A DNA stretch of 9,053 nucleotides from an uncultured Lachnospiraceae bacterium (lineage in GTDB: Bacteria; Bacillota; Clostridia; Lachnospirales; Lachnospiraceae): NCBI GenBank assembly GCA_905236545.1, contig CAJOQO010000349.1, forward strand, positions 1-9,053. The letters are read 5' to 3'. Of this stretch, positions 1-7,395 are shown in pieces. The translations under genes were made by a program, and so were the position numbers. Positions within the stretch are counted from its first letter, which is position 1. Every line of letters begins with the position of its first letter. Under the pieces are notes generated by a model, which worked only from the letters and a program-made list of their open reading frames with translations, searched no databases and was not told the origin of the DNA.

Positions 1-1515
1 AAAGAAATCATCGTCAATCCCGACGTTTTCCACGCCGAGAACTGCCTCGAAGGCGGCGCAGAGCGTTTTCTGCAGGTCGGTTTCGGGCCTGATGTATTCG
101 TTCTTAAAACTGCCTGCCTCAGGTGCCGTAAGGGCACTCCTGTCCAGCTTTCCGTTTGCGTTGACGGGAAGCTTATCGAGCTTCACAAAAAACGCCGGAA
201 TCATATAAGGCGGCAGTTTCCGGGCGATTGCTTCCTTCAGCTCGTCCGGATCGACCGGATCCTCCTCAACATAGTAGGCGACCAGATAGACCTGACCGTA
301 CTGATTCTTAAAATCCTTCAGCACCGCGTCGTGGATCCCGGGCACCTGCCGGATGACCGCCTCAATCTCGCCCGGCTCTACGCGCTGCCCGTTGATCTTT
401 ACCATCCAGTCCTTCCGATTGAGATAGATGAGATTGCCGTCATCGCCCTTTCTGACAATGTCGCCGGTCTTCAACAGCTTCGGATAACCATCCTGTTCGG
501 AGAAAGGATTGTCGACAAAGGTCTTTGCGGTCAGTTCGGGCAGATGATAATAGCCATCGGCAAACAGACCGGCAAGGCACAGTTCGCCTTCCTCGGCTTC
601 CTTGCCGTTTTCATCGAGAATATGCACACGAATATCGCCGATAGGACGGCCAATCGGCGTGTTTTCGTAGGGTTTATCGATTTTAAAGGCAAGCGCCGCG
701 GAGGCGGACTCTGTCTGACCATAACAGACAATGATCTCATATTGATCGCTGTAGGTATCTGAAACGCGTTCACTGCCCGTTAATACCGTCTTCAGGCAGT
801 CGCCTTTCGGCTGAAAGACCTTGAGCATCTTCGGACTGATGAAGGTCCGGCAGATCTGATGCTTTTCAATGAACTCCGCCAGCAGGACAGGATCGCGCAT
901 CGCCTCAAAGGGCATCAGAAAGGCCGTGCTGCATTCGCACAGCGGCACAAAGATCCCCTGCACCGACGCGATAAAGGTGAACGGCGCAGCCATCGCGACG
1001 CGCGCGCCGGCCGGCGTTTTTATATATTCAACATAACGGTTCACAGAGTCGGCAATGCTCGCGTGTGAATGAAGTACGCCCTTGGGCTTTCCCGTGGAAC
1101 CGGAGGTGTAGATCAGCAGCGAAGGATCGGCGGGATCGGGGATCACGGCTTCCTTCAAAGGCGCTTCGCTTTCTATCCCGCGCAGGAATCTGCTGTTAAT
1201 CACTGCTTTTGCGCCGCAGTTGCCGCGAATGAAAGCCAGACGCTCCTCAGGATACTCCGGCGACAGCGGAGCAAACGCAGCGCCGACCATCCACACAGCG
1301 TACATTGCGGCAATATACTCTTTGGTGCGCGGCAGCTCGATCGTCACAAAATCACGCCTGGTGATCCCCATACGGCTCAGCTTCGAGGCGATTCTCCGGG
1401 CGTACGCATCAAACGACCGATAGGTAAAGCAGTTGTCCTCTCCCTGATCCACAATCACCGTCGTATCAGGATATTTTTGAATATTGACTTGAATCTGGCT
1501 GATCAAATCTTTCAT
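1..1515 (-). CDS. NRPS-type adenylation domain protein, 3' end outside window (A domain then start of carrier domain)
   Basis: This frame stays open from ATG 1515 to the window edge (505 codons), so the C-terminus is missing. The protein would activate a carboxylic acid as its acyl-adenylate and load it onto a phosphopantetheinyl carrier domain, in the cytoplasm. Visible core motifs in order: A3 YTSGSTGKPKG (136-146), A4 region FTFIASVQGIF (179-189), A5 CYGQTES (264-270), A7 KTGD (349-352), A8 WMVKINGQRVEPGEIE (about 364-379) and A10 LPVNANGKLD (449-458), with the catalytic lysine at 456. From about residue 475 a carrier domain begins; the window cuts at GIDDDFF, just before the expected DLGG-S motif. 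No condensation domain precedes the A domain, so this looks like a loading module or an A-T-X NRPS-like enzyme. The residue aligned with GrsA Asp235 is Ile182, which is unusual. The start is supported by AAAGGAAG a few bases upstream. Family is near certain; substrate and product are unknown. Confidence 0.95.
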   Translation of the reverse strand, partial: MKDLISQIQVNIQKYPDTTVIVDQGEDNCFTYRSFDAYARRIASKLSRMGITRRDFVTIELPRTKEYIAAMYAVWMVGAAFAPLSPEYPEERLAFIRGNCGAKAVINSRFLRGIESEAPLKEAVIPDPADPSLLIYTSGSTGKPKGVLHSHASIADSVNRYVEYIKTPAGARVAMAAPFTFIASVQGIFVPLCECSTAFLMPFEAMRDPVLLAEFIEKHQICRTFISPKMLKVFQPKGDCLKTVLTGSERVSDTYSDQYEIIVCYGQTESASAALAFKIDKPYENTPIGRPIGDIRVHILDENGKEAEEGELCLAGLFADGYYHLPELTAKTFVDNPFSEQDGYPKLLKTGDIVRKGDDGNLIYLNRKDWMVKINGQRVEPGEIEAVIRQVPGIHDAVLKDFKNQYGQVYLVAYYVEEDPVDPDELKEAIARKLPPYMIPAFFVKLDKLPVNANGKLDRSALTAPEAGSFKNEYIRPETDLQKTLCAAFEAVLGVENVGIDDDFF

Positions 1516-1542
1516 GCTATACTTCCTTTCTGAGAGTGAAAC

Positions 1543-1617
1543 CGACTCCTTGATTGATCAGATGATGCTGAGTCGAAGGTTTATCTGTCCCCAGCATCAC
1601 GGCATATGCCGGATGCT
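1543..1617 (-). promoter_or_regulatory. Structured 5' leader of the NRPS mRNA with competing stems
   Basis: Three pairings can be drawn in the predicted leader. Stem R is a near-perfect dyad at 1593-1617 (AGCATC-a-CGGCAT facing ATGCCG-GATGCT, one unpaired base). Stem Q pairs TGATGCTG (1563-1570) with CAGCATCA (1592-1599). Stem P pairs CGACTC (1543-1548) with GAGTCG (1570-1575). R and Q share 1593-1599 and so exclude each other; P also clashes with Q at 1570. There is no U-run, so a transcriptional terminator is not evident. I could not match the leader to a T-box or any riboswitch class I know. Confidence 0.3.
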
Positions 1618-1626
1618 CCTGACCCG

Positions 1627-1638
1627 GGAAAGCTTTCC
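1627..1638. promoter_or_regulatory. 12-bp perfect palindrome at the predicted NRPS transcription start
   Basis: GGAAAGCTTTCC is a perfect 12-bp palindrome that covers the predicted +1 of the NRPS promoter (about 1636). A dyad at this place is typical of a repressor operator, but no regulator gene is in the window. The operator role is inferred from position only. Confidence 0.3.
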
Positions 1639-1642
1639 GGAT

Positions 1643-1671
1643 ATTTTATCTCAAAAGAAATCCCTTAGCAA
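1643..1671 (-). promoter_or_regulatory. Predicted sigma-70/SigA promoter of the NRPS gene
   Basis: On the minus strand a -35 box TTGCTA (1671-1666, 4 of 6 consensus) and a -10 box TAAAAT (1648-1643, 5 of 6) are separated by exactly 17 bases. Transcription would start near 1636, giving a leader of about 120 nt before ATG 1515. This indicates that the NRPS gene is its own unit rather than the tail of the nucleoside operon. I see no clear intrinsic terminator between the last hydrolase stop (1733) and this promoter, so readthrough is possible. Confidence 0.55.
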
Positions 1672-1732
1672 CAAGTCTGCCGCTTCGAAGAAAACACACT
1701 GACGTCTGAACACCGAACCGTAACCGCTCCTC

Positions 1733-2674
1733 CTACACCGCCTTCAGCGCGGCAAGGATAACGCGGGAGAACCAGTCCCGGTCGACCCCATGAACAACGA
1801 TTGCGTTCCTGACTCCGAACTTGATGTCCGTGATCCGGTCACAGACCGTTTTTCCGCGGGTTATGCTGCCCCGTGTCTCCACGAAGACGCCGGAAGGCTC
1901 TCCCTGAAACATCTCCGGATACGCTGCATACAGAACCGGGCAGGCGTCATGGGCAAAAAAGCCTTCCAGGCCAGACTGCCTGTACAGTTCGATCGCAGAG
2001 CCCGTGCTTTCCTTGAATAATCTGCAGCCCCTGCTGTCATAGCTTTCGATTTCCTGAAGCTCTTCCGGCAGAAGCTGCGCCTGCATGGTCACGTCCAGGC
2101 CGCACATGATGACCGGGATCCCGCTCTTAAAGACGGTCTGCGCCCCGTGGGGATCCGCCCAGATATTGTATTCCGCGGCAGGTGTTTTATTTCCCCCCAC
2201 CTCGGCGCCTCCCATGATCAGGATCCGCTTCAGGTACTTCGGAAGATCCGGATATTTGCGCAGGGCAATGGCTGCGTTGGTCTCCGGCCCCAGCAGGATC
2301 AGCTCCAGTTCCCCGGCGCATTCCCTTGCGGATCGATAAAGAGCGTCCCAGGCAGGCATGCTCTCCCGTCCGGCCGGAGAAGGAGGGATGACCGCCCCGC
2401 CCAGTCCGTCTTCGCCATGGACATAGGCCGCGGTCGACAGCTCGACCAGAAGGGGCTTTCCGGCTCCGGGGAAAACAGGGATCTCTTCCCGTCCCGCCAG
2501 GCAGAGGACGTTTCTGGCATTCTCAAAGGTTCTTTCCAGCTTTGCATTGCCGCAGACAGCGGAGACACCCCTGATCTCAAGAAGCCCTTCTCTCTCCAGA
2601 TATACCGCCGTCAGGAGAGCAACCGCGTCATCTACGCCGGCGTCCGTATCGATCCATACCGGTTTTTTACTCAT
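1733..2674 (-). CDS. Nucleoside hydrolase, IUNH family (second of the pair)
   Basis: A 313-residue inosine/uridine-preferring nucleoside hydrolase, close to the family's usual 305-320. It hydrolyses the N-glycosidic bond of (ribo)nucleosides to free base and ribose in the cytoplasm. The N-terminal calcium site reads DTDAGVDDA (Asp9, Asp11, Asp15, Asp16), with Ala where most members have Pro (DxDPGxDD). The C-terminal HDAC motif puts His242 and Asp243 where family members have the leaving-group histidine and another calcium ligand. Other family landmarks are the GPETNAA and MGGAEVGGNKTPAAEYNIWADP regions. The start at 2674 is backed by GGGAGGAG about seven bases upstream. It lies 27 bp after the RihA-like hydrolase and is the last gene of the operon. 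It is clearly different from its neighbour (for example HGEDGLGGA against HGESGLDGP), so it is probably not a recent duplicate and may take other nucleosides. Substrate is not predictable from sequence alone. Confidence 0.93.
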   Translation of the reverse strand: MSKKPVWIDTDAGVDDAVALLTAVYLEREGLLEIRGVSAVCGNAKLERTFENARNVLCLAGREEIPVFPGAGKPLLVELSTAAYVHGEDGLGGAVIPPSPAGRESMPAWDALYRSARECAGELELILLGPETNAAIALRKYPDLPKYLKRILIMGGAEVGGNKTPAAEYNIWADPHGAQTVFKSGIPVIMCGLDVTMQAQLLPEELQEIESYDSRGCRLFKESTGSAIELYRQSGLEGFFAHDACPVLYAAYPEMFQGEPSGVFVETRGSITRGKTVCDRITDIKFGVRNAIVVHGVDRDWFSRVILAALKAV

Positions 2675-2701
2675 ATCAAATCTCCTCCCAGAAAGCTCTT
2701 G

Positions 2702-3655
2702 TCAGATAACCGGGACGCATCTCCCATCATAGCTCTTCAGCGCCTCAACCAGGAGCTCAACATACCGGTCCCGGTCGATGTCCATCCCGCAGACCACGTT
2801 CGGCGCCTGCCCGGTGCTTCCCATAAGATCCGCCACTGTGGCTCCACGGGTATATTCTCCCTCCAGTTCGATGTCCACGTACAGCTCCCTCGTCTGAAAG
2901 ATCTCAGGATGCGTCAGGGCCAGAACCGCACAGGGATCATGTACCGGCGCGCCGCTGTACCCCAGCTGCATGGGGAAGCGGTAGAAGAATTCCAGCCATC
3001 CCGTCACGATCTCCGCCACCTGGTTGCCCACTGCGAGAAGACGGGGGAATTCCGACGGCTTGATCAGCGCTTTCTCGGTCACATCCAGCCCGCACATCCG
3101 CAGGGGCAGGCCGGCATGAAATACGGTCCAGGCAGCTTCCGGATCTTCAAAGATATTATATTCCGCCGCAGGCTTCCAGTTTCCGTGGGTAATGCCGCCT
3201 CCCATGATGGAGATCTGCCCGATCTTCTCTTTCAGCTCCGGACAGGAAAGCAGCAGATCCGCCACATTGGTCAGGGGCCCGGTCGCTATGATGGTCACGG
3301 GATCCCTGCTTTCCCTGAGAACCTTCGCCATCAGCTCAACCCCGGGCAGTTCAGACAGCGGCCGGTCCGGTTCCGGCAGAGCCGGCCCATCCAGGCCGCT
3401 TTCCCCATGCCAGTTGCCCGCTGTCACCGGATCGGCATTCAGCGGCCTTGATGCGCCTCTTGCCACCGGTGCGTCGATTCCCAGCAAAGCCGCGATGCGC
3501 CTGGCATTGATCGTCGTTTTCTCAATCGTCTGATTGCCGGCCACGGATATCACGGCACGGATCTCCAGCGTGGGATCCGCCTTTGCGAAGACCCAGGCGA
3601 TGGCGTCATCATGGCCCGGATCTCCATCCAGGATCACAGGTATTGTCTTCCTCAT
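2702..3655 (-). CDS. rihA: RihA-like pyrimidine-preferring ribonucleoside hydrolase
   Basis: A 317-residue IUNH-family hydrolase that strongly resembles E. coli RihA, which prefers cytidine and uridine. The calcium-site motif LDGDPGHDDAIA carries Asp10, Asp12, Asp16 and Asp17. The stretch HGESGLDGPALPEP, the TGPLTNVA segment and WKPAAEYNIFEDPEAA match what I remember of RihA almost word for word. The C-terminal HDPC motif supplies His239 and Asp240, as expected for group I hydrolases. The start at 3655 is the only suitable ATG before the motif; its AAAGGAG lies about 12 bases upstream, which is a little long. The gene follows the second permease by 70 bp and precedes the other hydrolase by 27 bp. 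Its place behind a nucleoside importer suggests it acts on imported pyrimidine nucleosides. Family is certain; the RihA assignment is by recalled similarity, and a broader specificity is possible. Confidence 0.93.
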   Translation of the reverse strand: MRKTIPVILDGDPGHDDAIAWVFAKADPTLEIRAVISVAGNQTIEKTTINARRIAALLGIDAPVARGASRPLNADPVTAGNWHGESGLDGPALPEPDRPLSELPGVELMAKVLRESRDPVTIIATGPLTNVADLLLSCPELKEKIGQISIMGGGITHGNWKPAAEYNIFEDPEAAWTVFHAGLPLRMCGLDVTEKALIKPSEFPRLLAVGNQVAEIVTGWLEFFYRFPMQLGYSGAPVHDPCAVLALTHPEIFQTRELYVDIELEGEYTRGATVADLMGSTGQAPNVVCGMDIDRDRYVELLVEALKSYDGRCVPVI

Positions 3656-3696
3656 CCTCTCACCGAACTCCTTTCCATTTCCGACACGGGGGATTC

Positions 3697-3710
3697 GCGG
3701 CTTCAGCCGC
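3697..3710 (-). other. Small intercistronic hairpin between permease and hydrolase genes
   Basis: GCGGCTGAAGCCGC forms a 5-bp GC stem with a TGAA tetraloop in the 70-base gap between the second permease and the RihA-like gene. No T-run follows, so it is not a terminator. It could mark an mRNA processing or stability boundary between transport and hydrolase cistrons; that role is inferred. Confidence 0.35.
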
Positions 3711-3725
3711 CGGGATACGGTTCCC

Positions 3726-4664
3726 TTACGCTGCCCCCCTGTATCTCTTCCTCTCTTTTCTTCTCTGGTTCAGGGCAAAAACGACCAGAGAAAGGATCGT
3801 GACAATATAGGGAATCGGCGCTACCAGGTTGGAATCCACGCCTGTCGCCGAGACCTTGATCCCAAGCGCCTGCGCAAAGCCAAAGACCAGAGCCGCCAGC
3901 ATGGAGCCCACCGGCTCCCCGCCGCCCATGGACTGTGCCGCCAGAGCGATAAAGCCCCGGCCGGCCACCATATCCAAAGACCAGCCCATCGCGTAGTACA
4001 TGGACATGTAGGCGCCGCCCATCCCGGCCAGAATGCCGCCGATCCCGATCGTGATGAAACGGATCTTCGACACGCTGACGCCAACCGAAGAAGCCGCGTT
4101 GGGATTCTCTCCGACGGAGCGGATATTCATCCCGAGAGGCGTCTTGTACAGCAGTACGATGGTGAGCCATACCAGCAGAAAAGCCAGGTATGTCAGCAGG
4201 GAATGCCCGGAGATAATCTTGCCCAGCACCGGGATATCCTGAATCAGAGGAATATGGATGCTCGGGATCTGCAGCTCCTTTGTGATCAGCGAGGTCGTGG
4301 AGGTAAGGGCACTGCCCATGGTGACATTGGTGATGGTTTTCACAAGAAAGATCGTACCTCCGGAACCGATCATATTGACGGCGGTACCAACCAGGATAAT
4401 ATCCGTCTTCAGTTTAAATGCAAACACGCCCATCAGAAGGGCCTCTCCAAGCCCCACCGCCATGGCCGCCAGGAGGCCGATCACCCAGCTTTTACTCCAG
4501 AAGGCAGACAGTGAGCCGAACAATGCGGACATCATCATGATGCCCTCCAGACCGATATTGGAGATTCCGCCTTTTTCCCCAATCACGGCTGCCAGTGTGG
4601 CAAGCAGAATCGGCGTGGCGATCCGGAAAATGGAGAAAAAGAAATCCGTAGTCAGAATTCTCAT
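3726..4664 (-). CDS. ABC nucleoside transporter permease 2 (YufQ/NupQ type)
   Basis: A 312-residue polytopic inner-membrane protein of the BPD_transp_2 (ribose/branched-chain amino-acid type) permease family. It pairs with the larger permease to form the import channel. The family signature near the N-terminus reads EKGGISNIGLEGIMM (30-44). The cytoplasmic loop expected to contact the ATPase is GENPNAASSVGVSVSKIR (185-202), followed by GGILAGMGGAYM (209-220). GRGFIALA (235-242) is another typical element. Several long hydrophobic stretches cover most of the chain, and the C-terminus is a short basic cytoplasmic tail (RRKERKRYRG). The start ATG at 4664 overlaps the TGA of the preceding permease as ATGA, with AAAGGAGG inside that gene, which implies translational coupling. 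Length fits the smaller permease of YufOPQ-type systems. Confident in family; nucleoside specificity rests on the operon. Confidence 0.93.
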   Translation of the reverse strand: MRILTTDFFFSIFRIATPILLATLAAVIGEKGGISNIGLEGIMMMSALFGSLSAFWSKSWVIGLLAAMAVGLGEALLMGVFAFKLKTDIILVGTAVNMIGSGGTIFLVKTITNVTMGSALTSTTSLITKELQIPSIHIPLIQDIPVLGKIISGHSLLTYLAFLLVWLTIVLLYKTPLGMNIRSVGENPNAASSVGVSVSKIRFITIGIGGILAGMGGAYMSMYYAMGWSLDMVAGRGFIALAAQSMGGGEPVGSMLAALVFGFAQALGIKVSATGVDSNLVAPIPYIVTILSLVVFALNQRRKERKRYRGAA

Positions 4665-5797
4665 CTGAGTGCCTCCTTTCCTGCGTTGTTCTCAGCCATC
4701 TCTTCCTTCGCGCTCTGTACCACCAGCTTCTGGCGATAGCCTGACAGAAACTGCTGCGCGGCAAAGAAGATAAAGATAACCGCCTGAATGATGCTGATGA
4801 GCTGTGCCGGCACATCCGTGTTGGTGGACATCAGCGTGCAGCCCTTGGTCAGGTAGGACATAAAGAAAGCTGCCAGCGGCACATAGAGCGGATTGTTGCC
4901 CGCCAGGATCGCCACCGTGATTCCGGTCCAGCCATACCCCGGAAGCGCGGACCAGTTGTAGACATTGTAGCGGCCCAGTACCTCGATCCCGCCGCCCATA
5001 CCGGCCAGTAATCCGCCTAATACCTGGCAGAGAATGATGATCATCGCCACATTCATGCCGGAATACATGACAAAGGGCTGATTGATCCCCGTCATGCGGA
5101 TCCCGTAGCCCCATTTGGTCCGGTACATGAAAAACCAGCTGAGGACGACCATGATCAGGCCGGCCACAAAGCCCCAGGAAAGTCTGGAACCATTGTTGAT
5201 CATCTGCGGGATCAGCGCATTGTCCTGGAACGGAAAGGTCTGGGTGATTCCCTTGCTGGTATCCGCCAGAAAGCTCTTCATCAGATAGTTCAGGAAATAC
5301 ATGATCACGTAATTCAGCATCAGGGAGTTGACCATCTCGCTGACGCCAAGCTTTGCTTTCAGTACCGCCGGGATCAGCATCACCGCCGCAGACGCGATAG
5401 CGCCGGCCAGGACTGCCACGATGATCAGGAGCGGCCCCGGGACCGGGACATAGATCGCCACCAGAGAAGTGACAAACGCCCCGAGCATGATGCCGCCCTC
5501 GGCCCCCAGGTTAAACTGGTTGGCCGCGAACATGATGCAGGTCGCCAGACCCGTGAAAAGGATCGGGATCATCCCGGCCAGGACATCGCTGAGATTTTTC
5601 AGACTGAAGGAGCCGTCTTTCCGAAAGAGGGGACTGATCAGCATCTCCCGGAGGGCATCCAGAGCCGAAGAGAATTTCTCCCCGACCGTACTCCCTTCCG
5701 AACCGAAAAAGATCAGCAGGAACGCCACCAGAAGCCCGATCCCCAGAGCGGCCGCTCCGCGGATGATGCTGAATTTTGTACGGTTCTTCCTACTCAT
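4661..5797 (-). CDS. ABC nucleoside transporter permease 1 (YufP/NupP type)
   Basis: A 378-residue membrane protein of the same permease family, the larger of the two channel subunits. The conserved core motif is AANQFNLGAEGGIMLGAF (91-108). The ATPase-facing loop lies around 230-270, ending in GGLLAGMGGGIEVLGR (261-276). GYGWTGITVAILAGNNP (287-303) is characteristic of YufP-like permeases. An N-terminal membrane segment (about 14-31) precedes a soluble stretch to about residue 70. An in-frame ATG at 5836 would make it 13 residues longer, but ATG 5797 is preferred: AGGAGG sits seven bases upstream and the extension would begin deep inside the ATPase gene. With this start it overlaps the ATPase by 8 nt (ATGAGTAG) and the next permease by 4 nt, so three membrane-complex genes are translationally coupled. 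Confidence 0.93.
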   Translation of the reverse strand: MSRKNRTKFSIIRGAAALGIGLLVAFLLIFFGSEGSTVGEKFSSALDALREMLISPLFRKDGSFSLKNLSDVLAGMIPILFTGLATCIMFAANQFNLGAEGGIMLGAFVTSLVAIYVPVPGPLLIIVAVLAGAIASAAVMLIPAVLKAKLGVSEMVNSLMLNYVIMYFLNYLMKSFLADTSKGITQTFPFQDNALIPQMINNGSRLSWGFVAGLIMVVLSWFFMYRTKWGYGIRMTGINQPFVMYSGMNVAMIIILCQVLGGLLAGMGGGIEVLGRYNVYNWSALPGYGWTGITVAILAGNNPLYVPLAAFFMSYLTKGCTLMSTNTDVPAQLISIIQAVIFIFFAAQQFLSGYRQKLVVQSAKEEMAENNAGKEALR

Positions 5798-7349
5798 GGC
5801 AAACCCTCCTGATCTCCTCCGGGCTCTGCTCTTCAAGACCCAGCATATACCTGCCCATCAGCTCATCCGTCAGTTCTGCGGTATCTTCAAAATATGCCGC
5901 GATCTTTCCGCCGTGCATGATGATCAGGCTGTCAGAAAGCTCCATCACCTCATTCAGATCCGCAGAGATCAGCAGCACCGCGATGCCTGACCGTGATAAC
6001 TCTATCAGCTTTTTGCGGATGAACTCTGTGGCGCCCACGTCAATTCCGCGGGTTGGCTGGTCGGCGATGATCAGCGCCGGATCGTTGGAGAATTCCCGTG
6101 CAACCACTACCTTCTGGATATTGCCGCCCGACAGGCTCCCCACCTGCTGGCTGCCGTTTTTGCACAGTACCGTGTAATCCTTGATCAGCGCCTCTGTCTC
6201 TTTATGAATCGCTTTCATGTTAAACAGAATCCCCCTGTTCAGCTCCGGAGAGCCGCTCCGGTCGCTGATCAGGTTCTCCTCTATGGTCGCCGTGGACGCT
6301 ATCCCGTAGAGCATCCGGTCCTCCGGCACCAGGGAGACATGTTTCCGGCGGATCTCACGCTGGCTCAGGCCGATGAGGTTTTCTCCGTTTACCTGTATGC
6401 TTCCGCCGTTCGGGCGGGAGAAGCCGAACAGCATATCAACCAGCTCTTTCTGGCCGTTTCCTTCCACGCCGGCAATTCCCAGGATCTCCCCCTTCCGTAC
6501 GGAGAGGGAAACGCTGTCAAGCATCTTTTTGCCCCATTCATTGGTAAAGGAAAGATCGCGCACCCGCAGAACCTCCTTGCCGGGCTGCGCTTTGTCCTTC
6601 TCTACCTTCAGGATCACATCCCGCCCTACCATCAGGCGGGAGATCTCCTGCGGCGTGACCTGGCTGGTTTCGTGAACCCCCATGGACCTGCCGCCCCGCA
6701 GGATCGTCATGCGGTCCGTGATCTCCATGATTTCTTTTAATTTGTGAGAAATGAAGATAATGGTATAGCCCTGGTTTTTCAGGTTCTTCAGCTGGACAAA
6801 GAGCTCCTGTGTCTCCTGGGCTGTCAGAACCGCCGTAGGCTCATCCAGGATCAGGATCCTGGCTCCGCGTACCAGCGCCTTCAGGATCTCCACCTTCTGC
6901 TTCATTCCTACAGGAATATCCATAACCTTCGCCCTGGCATCTACCAGGAGGTTAAACTTTTTGGCATATTCCTCGGTCAGTTCCACGGCTTTTTTTTCGT
7001 CGATGAGACAGCCGGATCTCTTCGGAACCATCCCCAGAACCATATTTTCCGCCACTGTCAGGCTGGGGACCAGCATAAAGTGCTGATGCACCATGCCGAT
7101 CCCTTTGGAGATCGCCATCGATGGCGAAGACAGATTCACCTTTTCCCCGTTTACCAGGATCTCGCCGGAGGTGGGCTGCTCCAGTCCGAAGAGCATCTTC
7201 ATCAATGTGGATTTTCCAGCGCCGTTTTCTCCCATCAGCGCATGGATCTCGCCTTTCTTCACATTCAGGCAGACATCCTGGTTGGCAACGGTGCCGTTCG
7301 GATATACCTTCGTGATATCCTTCATCTGAATGACATATTCTTCACTCAT
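5790..7349 (-). CDS. ABC nucleoside importer ATP-binding protein with two fused NBDs (YufO/NupO type)
   Basis: A 519-residue cytoplasmic ATPase with two nucleotide-binding domains in one chain, as usual for the RbsA/MglA/YufO group; it powers the two permeases. NBD1: Walker A GENGAGKST (40-48), Q-loop Gln89, a degenerate signature IPVGMKQKVEILKAL (145-159), Walker B ILILDEPT (165-172), H-loop His202. NBD2: GVEGNGQK (294-301) replaces Walker A and lacks the catalytic lysine; the signature LSGGN (406-410) is intact; Walker B reads IIADQPTRGID (427-437) with Gln431 instead of the catalytic Glu. NBD2 is therefore expected to be the weak or non-hydrolysing site, which is normal for this subfamily. 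ATG 7349 starts right before the first conserved strand, but its ribosome binding site is poor (an AAAGGG is distant). This is consistent with low expression relative to the binding protein, which lies across a terminator. The gene overlaps permease 1 by 8 nt. Confidence 0.95.
   Translation of the reverse strand: MSEEYVIQMKDITKVYPNGTVANQDVCLNVKKGEIHALMGENGAGKSTLMKMLFGLEQPTSGEILVNGEKVNLSSPSMAISKGIGMVHQHFMLVPSLTVAENMVLGMVPKRSGCLIDEKKAVELTEEYAKKFNLLVDARAKVMDIPVGMKQKVEILKALVRGARILILDEPTAVLTAQETQELFVQLKNLKNQGYTIIFISHKLKEIMEITDRMTILRGGRSMGVHETSQVTPQEISRLMVGRDVILKVEKDKAQPGKEVLRVRDLSFTNEWGKKMLDSVSLSVRKGEILGIAGVEGNGQKELVDMLFGFSRPNGGSIQVNGENLIGLSQREIRRKHVSLVPEDRMLYGIASTATIEENLISDRSGSPELNRGILFNMKAIHKETEALIKDYTVLCKNGSQQVGSLSGGNIQKVVVAREFSNDPALIIADQPTRGIDVGATEFIRKKLIELSRSGIAVLLISADLNEVMELSDSLIIMHGGKIAAYFEDTAELTDELMGRYMLGLEEQSPEEIRRVCHE
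5805..5810 (-). promoter_or_regulatory. Ribosome binding site deciding the permease 1 start
   Basis: AGGAGG on the minus strand, seven bases before ATG 5797, is a full-consensus Shine-Dalgarno sequence inside the last codons of the ATPase gene. It supports initiation at 5797 rather than at the upstream in-frame ATG at 5836. Confidence 0.75.
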
Positions 7350-7395
7350 TGCGCCGCCACTTTCCCTTTCTTTCTATTAATAAATCTTCCATGTC

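Noticed and set aside
331..1533. Several plus-strand frames (331-762, 859-1068, 1069-1533)
   Set aside because: They lie antisense to the NRPS adenylation domain, whose full motif series on the minus strand is unmistakable.
1672..1732. Terminator after the last hydrolase gene
   Set aside because: Only short palindromes (GACGTC, CTTCGAAG) are present, without a GC stem plus U-run.
2147..3451. Long open frame on the plus strand (434 codons) across both nucleoside hydrolase genes
   Set aside because: It is antisense to two clear enzymes and runs over the gap between them. Its translation has no recognisable domain and is rich in Arg, Gln, His and Pro, as expected for the complement of GC-rich coding sequence.
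3534..4514. Plus-strand frame of 326 codons opposite permease 2
   Set aside because: It is antisense to a conserved permease, has low-complexity His/Gln/Arg/Asp-rich composition and no credible ribosome binding site or domain.
5798..5836. N-terminal extension of permease 1 starting at ATG 5836
   Set aside because: It adds only a basic 13-residue stretch (MKSRARRRSGGFA) read inside the ATPase gene. ATG 5797 has a consensus AGGAGG at seven bases and the overlap form typical of coupled genes.
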